5,743 nt of DNA from Planctomycetota bacterium. GTDB lineage: Bacteria > Planctomycetota > UBA1135 > UBA2386. Location: contig JAGQRA010000014.1 in assembly GCA_020425885.1 (NCBI GenBank), forward strand, positions 1 through 5,743, written 5' to 3'. This document shows positions 1 through 5,537 of this stretch, piece after piece (within the stretch, counting starts at the first letter, position 1; the number at the start of each line of letters is the position of its first letter). Under the pieces are notes generated by a model, which searched no databases, was not told the origin of the DNA, and was given only the letters and a program-made list of their open reading frames with translations. The position numbers and the translations under genes are program-made.

Positions 1-1670
1 ATCGTCGACAGCCGGGTCCGCCGCGCGTGCCCCGTCTTGGTCTCGGTCTCGATGCGCTCGGGGGCGATGCGGATGCCCCAGGTGGCGAACTCCGATTCCT
101 GCAGCAGCTGCCGGCCGAGGTCCGGGCCGAGGTGCAGCACCGTGCGCAGCACGATCTCGCCGGCGATCTCCTCGGCCTGCACGATGCGCGTGCGGAAGTG
201 TTCGAGCGTCTCCTCGAGCGTCATCTTCTCACCGACCCGCACGTGGGCATCGATCAGGATCGACGGGTAGTGCGGCGCGCCGATGAACTCGGGCCGTTGC
301 GCCTCGGGCGCCAGCAGGGCCCAGTGCCGCAGGAACCCCTGCATCAGATTGCCGAGTTCGAGGAAACGGCGCCCGATCGCAGCGAACGGTTCGTACTCCT
401 CCTGTGACAGTCGGTAGAGGTGCTGCTGCGAGAAGTGGCAGGTGAACGACCAGTACGAGAAGTTGTCCCAGAACACCTTGGTCGCCATCGCCGTCGGATG
501 GCCGTAGACCGGGGCCGCGCGGCGGAACAGATCGAGCGTGCCGGTGACGAAGGCGCGGTAGTGGTGATTGAGCTGCGTCGCCTTCTTCTGCACCTCGCCG
601 CCCTCGTGCCAGGTGCGGATCAGCTCGGTCGTGAATCGGTTCGCCAGCGTGATGAAGTCGGTGCCGGGACTGTAGAGCGGGTCGACGAAGGCGCCGGCCT
701 CGCCGACCATCGCCCAACGATCCTCGGACCAGGCGCGGGCGATGGTGTGGCTGTACTTGCGCAGGCAGAGGAAGTCCTCGACCGGGTAGCCCTGCAGCAG
801 GCCGTGCAGGTGCGGCTCGTGTTCGGCGAGGAAGGCGAGCACGTTGTCGAGGCCGGCGATGCAGCTCGGGTCGTGGATCTCCTCGTGGATGACGAGGCCG
901 ATGCTGGTCATCCCGGTCGACAACGGGATGACCCAGGCCCAATAGCCGGTCCCCATCAGGTGGTTGGTCGAACGCCAGCGCTCGTTGGCGACGGGACGGC
1001 TGTGCCATTCGGTCTCGCTGCGCGGCACCAGGTCGTTGATGTCGACGCGACCGCGGACGCGGAACCAGCCCGAACTGGCGACGTGCGGCGCCCCGCGCGT
1101 CAGCTTCATGCGCTTGCGCAACAGGGCCTGGCGCCCGGTCGCGTCGACGACCCAGCGCGCCATCAGCGTGCCGTTCTGCCTGCCCTCGTAGGTGATCGCA
1201 TGGTCGGCATCGCCGGCGCCGAACTCGATCGTCGTCACCTTGGAGCCCTCGACCATCAGCACGCCATCGGCCTCGGCCATGGCGCGCAAGTCGTTCTCGA
1301 AGCGGCCGCGATCGAGCTGGTAGCTGCGCACGACCGGCTCGGCGCACGGGCCGATCTCGGTGCGCTCGTGCAGCGGCAGCGCGCCGCCGCCGGGGAAGAA
1401 GCGCAGGCCGAGCTTCACCAGCTGGCGTTCGAGCAGGTACTCGGTCAGGCCGAGGCTCTCGAGATGCTGGCTGCCGAGTTCGACCGACGACTCACCGACC
1501 TTGACGCAGCCATCGGGCAACGGCCGTTCGATGCGCTCGATGACGGCCACCGAGAGCGCGGGCAGCTGCTGGCGCAGCTGTCGTGCCAGCAGCAGACCGG
1601 CGAGGCCGCCGCCACAGATAACGACATCGCGGGTCGAAGGAGAGCCACCCTGAGTGTGCGCAGAAGTCAT
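1..1670 (-). CDS. FAD-dependent oxidoreductase, flavin-dependent halogenase superfamily (C-terminus cut by window edge)
   Basis: The reading frame starts at the ATG whose complement lies at 1668-1670 and stays open to position 1, giving 556 codons with no stop, so the C-terminus lies outside the window. Seen: an N-terminal Rossmann FAD-binding motif GGGLAG at residues 20-25, ending its first strand-helix-strand with E45; a VGES motif at 58-61; a K-L-G segment at K86; the DATGR flavin motif at 176-180; WAWVIP at 244-249, which fits the WxWxIP signature of flavin-dependent halogenases; and GEAGAFVDPLYSPGTD at 323-338, which contains the F-x-x-P-x-x-S-x-G halogenase pattern. Known: such enzymes use FADH2 and O2 to halogenate aromatic rings, and xanthomonadins are brominated aryl polyenes. 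Inferred: it halogenates the aryl head group of a pigment made by the divergent operon. Many relatives in pigment clusters are only called FAD-dependent oxidoreductases, so a non-halogenating role is possible. No clear ribosome binding site precedes the start. Confidence 0.88.
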   Translation of the reverse strand, partial: MTSAHTQGGSPSTRDVVICGGGLAGLLLARQLRQQLPALSVAVIERIERPLPDGCVKVGESSVELGSQHLESLGLTEYLLERQLVKLGLRFFPGGGALPLHERTEIGPCAEPVVRSYQLDRGRFENDLRAMAEADGVLMVEGSKVTTIEFGAGDADHAITYEGRQNGTLMARWVVDATGRQALLRKRMKLTRGAPHVASSGWFRVRGRVDINDLVPRSETEWHSRPVANERWRSTNHLMGTGYWAWVIPLSTGMTSIGLVIHEEIHDPSCIAGLDNVLAFLAEHEPHLHGLLQGYPVEDFLCLRKYSHTIARAWSEDRWAMVGEAGAFVDPLYSPGTDFITLANRFTTELIRTWHEGGEVQKKATQLNHHYRAFVTGTLDLFRRAAPVYGHPTAMATKVFWDNFSYWSFTCHFSQQHLYRLSQEEYEPFAAIGRRFLELGNLMQGFLRHWALLAPEAQRPEFIGAPHYPSILIDAHVRVGEKMTLEETLEHFRTRIVQAEEIAGEIVLRTVLHLGPDLGRQLLQESEFATWGIRIAPERIETETKTGHARRTRLST

Positions 1671-1737
1671 CACGCTGAATTCGAGTCGGTGCGGTAAGGT
1701 GCGGCGAAAGGCCGCGCGTGGCGGCGATCGTAGCCCG
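1671..1737. promoter_or_regulatory. Divergent intergenic region between halogenase-like gene and pigment operon
   Basis: This 67-base gap separates two divergent start codons (minus strand at 1670, plus strand at 1738), so it should hold promoters for both units unless these lie inside the neighbouring genes. I see no convincing -35/-10 pair for either direction; the left half is slightly AT-richer around GCTGAATTCGAG (1674-1685). The right half contains a GC-rich hairpin listed separately. Its role as a promoter region is inferred from position only. Confidence 0.45.
1699..1717 (+). other. GC-rich hairpin in the leader of the acyltransferase gene
   Basis: GCGGC (1701-1705) and GCCGC (1711-1715) are perfect reverse complements around the loop GAAAG. 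The stem can be extended by a T-G wobble (1700/1716) and a G-C pair (1699/1717). No T-run follows, so it is not a typical intrinsic terminator. It lies 20 bases upstream of the acyltransferase ATG and could shape the mRNA leader, but short GC stems are frequent by chance in DNA of this composition. Confidence 0.35.
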
Positions 1738-2640
1738 ATGACCGAACCGATCCAGCATGGCTGGCGGACGCCCGTGGTGCGGGCGATCCGGATGATCAAC
1801 GTCGCGATCACCGTTTGGGGCTACACCTTGCTGACGCCGATCGGCTGGCTCGGCTTCGCCGTGCTCTGCACCGCCTGGCGCGGCGATCCGCTGCGCCGCG
1901 CGCGACGCCTGCAGGCCATCCAGGTCCGCGCCTATCGCTTCATGCACGACTGGCTGCGATGGTGCCGCATTACGCACTTCGACCACCGTTGGCCGATCCC
2001 GGGGCTGCCGACCGGCCCCTGCGTGGTCATCGCCAATCACCCCACGCTGATGGACATCACCGCCGTGACCGCGGTGTTCGGCGGCGGCTGCACGGTCGTC
2101 AAGCCGTCGCTGTTCCACCAGCGGCTGATGCATCGCCAGCTCGCCGCCTCCGGGCACATCGAGGGACCCGGGCGCGATCCGATCTCGGCCGGACGCGTCG
2201 TCGAGGAGATGGCCGAACGGCTGCGGCAGGGCTTCCGCGCCATCATCTTCCCCGAGGGCACGCGGTCGCCGAGCGGTGAGCTCGGCCGTTTCGGCCGTCT
2301 GGCGTTCGAGATCGCCTGCCGAGCCGAGGTTCCGCTGGTATCGCTCGCCATCACCTGCGAGCCCGTCTACCTGAGCAAAGGCGTGCCGCTGTTCCGGCCG
2401 CCGCACCCGACCGCGCAGCTCCGCATCGAGCTGCTCGCGGTCGATGATCCGAAGGAGTTCGCGTCGGGCAGCCGGGCCCTGCGCAGCCACGTCGAGAGCC
2501 GGTATCGCGCCTGGCTCAGCAACCTTGCCCCGGCCCCGGGACGGCCATACAGTGCCGCGCAAAAGGAACGCGAATGGCAGAACAGCTCGAGGACAAGATC
2601 AAGCACATCATCGTCGACACCCTGGCCCTCGAAGATGTGA
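1738..2640 (+). CDS. 1-acyl-glycerol-3-phosphate acyltransferase-like protein (LPLAT/PlsC family)
   Basis: This 300-residue protein belongs to the PlsC-type lysophospholipid acyltransferases, which move an acyl group from an acyl carrier protein or CoA to a glycerolipid-like acceptor at the inner membrane. Seen: a hydrophobic N-terminal segment (about residues 19-45); the catalytic H-x4-D motif in NHPTLMD with H101 and D106; the acceptor-binding FPEGTR motif at 171-176; and a V-P-L motif at 198-200. In aryl-polyene clusters an enzyme of this kind (ApeD-like) is thought to help attach the polyene to its lipid anchor; here that is inference from context. ATG 1738 is preferred because the frame upstream runs antisense through the halogenase-like gene. 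GTG 1699 is an in-frame alternative, and no strong ribosome binding site precedes either. The last ~22 codons overlap the acyl carrier protein gene by 67 bases, and this tail (Ser/Thr/Arg-rich) looks non-conserved, so it may be a recent extension or a sequencing frameshift. Confidence 0.9.
   Translation: MTEPIQHGWRTPVVRAIRMINVAITVWGYTLLTPIGWLGFAVLCTAWRGDPLRRARRLQAIQVRAYRFMHDWLRWCRITHFDHRWPIPGLPTGPCVVIANHPTLMDITAVTAVFGGGCTVVKPSLFHQRLMHRQLAASGHIEGPGRDPISAGRVVEEMAERLRQGFRAIIFPEGTRSPSGELGRFGRLAFEIACRAEVPLVSLAITCEPVYLSKGVPLFRPPHPTAQLRIELLAVDDPKEFASGSRALRSHVESRYRAWLSNLAPAPGRPYSAAQKEREWQNSSRTRSSTSSSTPWPSKM
2563..2567 (+). promoter_or_regulatory. Shine-Dalgarno site of the acyl carrier protein gene
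   Basis: AAGGA lies 6 bases before the ATG at 2574, an ideal ribosome binding site and the clearest one in the window. It sits inside the 3' part of the acyltransferase gene. It fixes the start of the acyl carrier protein and suggests this gene is translated strongly and independently, as expected for a carrier protein needed in excess over the enzymes. Confidence 0.75.
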
Positions 2641-2858
2641 CCCCGGAGAGCATCGAGACCGACGCCCCGCTGTTCGGCGAAGGCCTCGGGCTCGATTCGA
2701 TCGACGCACTCGAACTGGCGTTGGCATTCCACCAGCACTTCGGCGTCCGCACCCAGGAGAACGACGAGCGCAATCGCGAGTACTATCACTCGGTGGCCTC
2801 GCTGGCGCAGTTCATCCGCACCAAGCAGGCCGAGGCTTCGGCGTCCGAATCGGCTTGA
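2574..2858 (+). CDS. Acyl carrier protein (phosphopantetheine-binding)
   Basis: This acidic 94-residue protein has the length and pattern of an acyl carrier protein. Seen: the attachment motif LGLDSIDALEL at residues 38-48, with S42 as the predicted site for the 4'-phosphopantetheine arm, followed by the hydrophobic helix III region and an SVASLAQFI motif near residues 73-81 typical of the last carrier-protein helix. The segment around residues 61-71 is unusually rich in charged residues. Role: it would carry the aryl starter and growing polyene, or the polyene during transfer to the anchor, in the cytoplasm. It corresponds in position to the ApeE/ApeF carrier proteins of aryl-polyene clusters; which of the two cannot be told here, and only one is present in this run of genes. 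It begins inside the acyltransferase gene, and its TGA stop overlaps the TTG start of the next gene. Confidence 0.95.
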   Translation: MAEQLEDKIKHIIVDTLALEDVTPESIETDAPLFGEGLGLDSIDALELALAFHQHFGVRTQENDERNREYYHSVASLAQFIRTKQAEASASESA

Positions 2859-3472
2859 GCGCGCGGCCGACCTCGAGCCGGCTGAACGTGGCGCTCGGCG
2901 TCCTCGCCGCCGTGGTGCTCGGCGCCTATCCGGTGCTGGTCTGGTTCGGCCTGTCCTCGGGTTCGCCCCGATCGGTGGCGCTGGTGCTGGTCGCGGCCGT
3001 CGCGCCGGCCGCCGTCATCCGCCTGCGCCGCAGCAGCAGATCGCACGTGCGCGGCCTCGCCATGCTGCCGCTCGTCACGGTCGCGGCCCTCGCCATCGCG
3101 GCGTTGCTCGACAGCAGCGAGGGCATGCTGGCGGTGCCGGTCATGATCAACGCGGTGCTGCTGGTGACGTTCGCCGTCACGCTGCGACGGGGCGCGATGC
3201 CGATGATCGAACGCTTCGCCCGCCTGCAGCAACCCGACCTCTCGCCGGCGCAGTGCACGTGGTGTCGGTTGTGGACCGCGATCTGGTGCGCGTTCTTCGT
3301 CGCCAATGGCGGCACCGCGCTGGCGCTCGCCGCCTGGGCGCCGCTCGACTGGTGGGCGCTCTACAACGGACTCATCGCCTACGGCGTCATGGGCGCCCTG
3401 TTCGCGATCGAGTACCTGCTGCGGCGCCGTCGCTTCCATCACCTGCCGGCGGACCGGGGCGCGCATGAGTGA
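2855..3472 (+). CDS. Six-helix inner-membrane protein of aryl-polyene clusters (COG4648-like)
   Basis: This 205-residue protein is strongly hydrophobic, with probable membrane helices near residues 11-33, 41-56, 67-85, 91-109, 139-161 and 167-188. Between helices four and five lies a conserved-looking stretch with MIERFARL at 117-124 and CTWCRLWTAIWCAFFVANG around 134-152, which I recognise as the hallmark of the COG4648 membrane proteins found beside the carrier proteins and ligase of aryl-polyene clusters (ApeG position). Its biochemical function is unknown to me; a role in holding the synthesis complex at the membrane or in handling the lipid-linked product is inference. No ATG fits: the best start is TTG 2855, which overlaps the carrier protein stop as TTGA and suggests translational coupling. 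An in-frame GTG at 2888 is possible but would clip the first helix. It overlaps the next gene by 8 bases. Confidence 0.82.
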   Translation: MSARPTSSRLNVALGVLAAVVLGAYPVLVWFGLSSGSPRSVALVLVAAVAPAAVIRLRRSSRSHVRGLAMLPLVTVAALAIAALLDSSEGMLAVPVMINAVLLVTFAVTLRRGAMPMIERFARLQQPDLSPAQCTWCRLWTAIWCAFFVANGGTALALAAWAPLDWWALYNGLIAYGVMGALFAIEYLLRRRRFHHLPADRGAHE

Positions 3473-4724
3473 CGACTGGCTGCGACCAGATGCCGCCATA
3501 TGCGATCGCATCGTCAGCGTCGACCGCGATGGTGACGCACTCACGCTCGGCACCCTGTGGCGGCAGGCGGCCGCGATCGCGGCGTTGCTGCCCGAACCGC
3601 GACCCGGTTCGCAGGTCGCCTTCGCCTTCGGCAGCGACCGCAGAGCGTTCGCCGCGGCGTTGCTCGGCACCTGGCTCGCCGGACACACCGCGGCCTTGCC
3701 CGAGAACGGGCGGCGCGAGTACGTCGTGCCGGTGCTCGACCACGAAGACACGGTCGCGTTCCTGCAGGACACCGGCGTCGGCCGCGGCCATTGCGTGCCG
3801 CGCCTGTTGCGATCCTGCGAGCTGCCGCCGTTGCCGGCGCGCTGGCAGCCGGCACCGACCGACCTAGCGCTCGCGACGTTCACGACCGTTGCCATCGGCG
3901 AGGTGCAGGCGCTGCGCTGGACGCACGCCGAGATGCGGAACGCCGCCGAACGGGTCGCCGCGACCCTGCCCCTGCAGCGCGACCGGACCTTCGTCGCCGC
4001 GCTCTTGCCGAGCTACGTGCCGGCCCTGTTCGGCGGCCTGTTGGCGCCGCTCGCCGCCGGCGCCCGCTTCGGCGCGACCTCGCCACGGACCCGCGACGAG
4101 GCCCTCGCCGCCATCGCGGCCGGTACCGCCACCGGCCTGCTCGCGCCGCGCACGTGGCTGCATTCGGCTGCCGCCTGGCCGGTACCCGCGGTGGCCGCCG
4201 AGGATCTCGGCAGAGACCTCGGCCTCGCCGCCGAATCGCGCCTGATGGCCGATCGTCTCGCCGACCCCGGCGCCGAACCGCGCGACGAGAACGGCCGCCT
4301 CGCGCACGAGGAGCTGTGCCTGCTGCTCGGACTCGGCCGCGACGGGCAGCCGATCGAGCACGCACTTTCGTGGCAGCGCGTCGACCCCGAACCGGGCGAC
4401 GATGCGCAGCGCTTCCGCACGACGTTGCCCGCGCGCTACGCCTTCTTCGAAGGCCACTTCGTCTCCTACCCGGTGCTCTGCGGCGCGGCCCAGCTACACG
4501 AGCTAGTGCTGCCGTGCCTGCGCGCGATCGACGGCAGCCTGACGGCCGTCGAGAAGCTGACCAACGTCAAGTTCCAGGCGCGCATCGCACCCGGCGACCG
4601 GCTCGAGGTCGTGCTGCAGCCGACGGCGACGGCGCGGGCCTTCGACTTCGAGATCCGGCGCGGAGAGACCCGCTGCTCGTCGGGCCGGATCGCCTTCGCC
4701 AGCGGAGCGGACCAGAACGGATGA
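3465..4724 (+). CDS. Degenerate AMP-ligase-like domain fused to ApeI-like hot-dog dehydratase
   Basis: The 419-residue product has two parts. Residues 1 to about 235 resemble the first half of an adenylate-forming aryl/acyl ligase: an opening region, LLGTWLAGHTAALPEN (66-81), and LFGGLLAPLAAGARF (188-202), which matches the segment after the ligase phosphate loop. The loop itself, expected as TSGSTG-P, reads FTTVAIGEVQA (139-149) and has lost its Ser/Gly signature. The later ligase motifs (YG-TE, Y-TGD, catalytic Lys) are absent. From about residue 280 a hot-dog dehydratase follows: YAFFEGHF (325-332) with the likely catalytic H331, P336, G340 and QLHE (343-346), then a beta-rich half with LTNVKFQARIAPGDRLEV (365-382). 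Known: ApeI-type dehydratases act on carrier-bound 3-hydroxyacyl chains during polyene extension, and pigment clusters can carry ligase-dehydratase fusions. Inferred: dehydration is retained while adenylation is lost. ATG 3465 overlaps the preceding gene; its own stop overlaps the next start as ATGA. Confidence 0.8.
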   Translation: MSDDWLRPDAAICDRIVSVDRDGDALTLGTLWRQAAAIAALLPEPRPGSQVAFAFGSDRRAFAAALLGTWLAGHTAALPENGRREYVVPVLDHEDTVAFLQDTGVGRGHCVPRLLRSCELPPLPARWQPAPTDLALATFTTVAIGEVQALRWTHAEMRNAAERVAATLPLQRDRTFVAALLPSYVPALFGGLLAPLAAGARFGATSPRTRDEALAAIAAGTATGLLAPRTWLHSAAAWPVPAVAAEDLGRDLGLAAESRLMADRLADPGAEPRDENGRLAHEELCLLLGLGRDGQPIEHALSWQRVDPEPGDDAQRFRTTLPARYAFFEGHFVSYPVLCGAAQLHELVLPCLRAIDGSLTAVEKLTNVKFQARIAPGDRLEVVLQPTATARAFDFEIRRGETRCSSGRIAFASGADQNG

Positions 4725-5464
4725 ACAGAGCGCCGCGTCTCTGTGCCGTGGTCCCGACCTACGACAACCCGATGACGGTACGCGACGTCGTCACCACGAT
4801 CCGCGACCAGGGCCTCGAGGTCATCGTCGTCGACGACGGCAGCGGCGCCGCCGGCCGCGCCGCCTGCGAAGCGCTCGCCGCCGACGGCATCGCCACGCTG
4901 CGCCGGTTGGCGAACAACGGCGGCAAGGGCGCGGCGGTCAAGGCCGGCTTCGCCGCCGCCGCCGAACTCGGCTACTCGCACGTGCTGCAGATCGACGCCG
5001 ACGGCCAGCACGACCTGACCCGCATCGCGGCGTTCGTCGACGCCACCCACGACGCTCCCGACGCGCTGATCCTCGCCTACCCCGAGTACGGCGACGATGC
5101 CCCGCGCCTGCGGCGGACCGCGCGCCGATTCACCTCGTTCTGGGTCGATGTCGAGGCCGGCAAGGGCGTGATCCGGGACGCCATGGTCGGCTTCCGGGTC
5201 TACCCGCTGGCGGCCGTGCGCCGCCTCGGCCGCCTCGGCGAACGCATGGACTTCGACATCGAGATCGCGGTCCGGCTGGCGCTGCTCGGCACCCGCGTGA
5301 TCAACCTGCCGGTCATCGTCCGCTATCTCGAAGCCGAGGCCGGCGGCGTCTCCCACTTCCAGCCGTTCCGCGACAACCTCCGCTTCAGCTGGCTGCACAC
5401 CCGGCTCTGCGCCGCCGCCAGCTTCCGCCGCTTCCTGCGCCTGTTCGGGGTGGGTCGCAAGTGA
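4721..5464 (+). CDS. Family 2 glycosyltransferase (GT-A fold)
   Basis: This 247-residue soluble-looking protein is a glycosyltransferase family 2 member related to dolichyl-phosphate-mannose-synthase-like enzymes, which transfer a sugar from a nucleotide donor. Seen: the opening strand CAVVPTYDN (8-16), the nucleotide-binding VIVVDDGS (34-41), NNGGKGAAVKAGF (65-77), the metal-binding D-x-D in QIDADGQHD (90-98; D92, D94), and the acceptor-side region MDFDIEI (176-182). There is no membrane helix; the C-terminus is basic and amphipathic (about 226-247) and could touch the membrane. In aryl-polyene clusters a family 2 transferase, often fused to or followed by a lauroyl-type acyltransferase, helps build the lipid-sugar anchor of the pigment; that role is inferred here, and no acyltransferase domain follows in this protein. 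The start ATG 4721 overlaps the previous stop by 4 bases. It is the last gene of the visible operon. Confidence 0.92.
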   Translation: MNRAPRLCAVVPTYDNPMTVRDVVTTIRDQGLEVIVVDDGSGAAGRAACEALAADGIATLRRLANNGGKGAAVKAGFAAAAELGYSHVLQIDADGQHDLTRIAAFVDATHDAPDALILAYPEYGDDAPRLRRTARRFTSFWVDVEAGKGVIRDAMVGFRVYPLAAVRRLGRLGERMDFDIEIAVRLALLGTRVINLPVIVRYLEAEAGGVSHFQPFRDNLRFSWLHTRLCAAASFRRFLRLFGVGRK

Positions 5465-5490
5465 CCGGTCAACGTGGCGAATCAGGTTTC

Positions 5491-5536
5491 GTCGAGTTTA
5501 GTCGACAGGATCATAAGTATCGATATAACTCGACAG
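5491..5536. repeat. Cluster of short TCGA-containing inverted and direct repeats upstream of ATPase gene
   Basis: GTCGAGTT (5491-5498) is the exact reverse complement of AACTCGAC (5527-5534). The first arm can also pair with the nearer TCGAC at 5502-5506, giving a 5-bp hairpin with loop GTTTAG. TCGACAGGAT (5502-5511) is repeated as TCGACAGAAT (5530-5539), 9 of 10 identical and 28 bases apart. A perfect palindrome TATCGATA lies at 5518-5525. The block lies in the 73-base gap after the glycosyltransferase and is clearly AT-richer than the flanking genes. It could be an operator array or a set of alternative hairpins; its function is unknown. Confidence 0.55.
5502..5529 (+). promoter_or_regulatory. 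Candidate sigma-70-type promoter for the ATPase gene
   Basis: TCGACA (5502-5507, 5 of 6 to the -35 consensus) and TATAAC (5524-5529, 5 of 6 to the -10 consensus) are separated by 16 bases. Transcription would start about 5536-5538, at or next to the ATG at 5538, which has no Shine-Dalgarno sequence. This fits a leaderless mRNA. The elements coincide with the repeats in the same gap, so a repressor binding the repeats would block the promoter. This is pattern-based only. Confidence 0.45.
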
Positions 5537-5537
5537 A

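Noticed and set aside
229..1347. Long minus-strand open frame of 372 codons
   Set aside because: It lies in another frame inside the halogenase-like gene and encodes an Arg/Ala/Pro-rich sequence with no domain, a usual by-product of high GC content.
420..1697. Plus-strand open frame of 425 codons opposite the halogenase-like gene
   Set aside because: Antisense to a gene with clear FAD and halogenase motifs; its sequence shows no recognisable domain.
1492..2562. Minus-strand open frame of 356 codons across the divergent gap
   Set aside because: It is antisense to the acyltransferase with its intact H-x4-D and FPEGTR motifs and crosses the intergenic region; composition is that of a GC shadow.
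2786..3895. Minus-strand open frame of 369 codons
   Set aside because: Antisense to the membrane protein and the fusion gene, rich in Arg/Gln/Ser/Gly, without domain features.
3557..4720. N-terminal extension of the glycosyltransferase frame by 388 codons
   Set aside because: The extension is an Arg/Ala-rich out-of-frame reading of the fusion gene; the family 2 domain begins right after ATG 4721, which overlaps the previous stop as ATGA.
4466..5398. Minus-strand open frame of 310 codons
   Set aside because: Antisense to the dehydratase domain and the glycosyltransferase, both with clear motifs; the apparent Val/Asp/Gly-rich protein mirrors their codons.
5465..5537. Intrinsic terminator after the glycosyltransferase
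   Set aside because: The hairpin at 5491-5506 is AT/GC mixed, only 5 bp, and is not followed by a T-run, so I do not call it a terminator.
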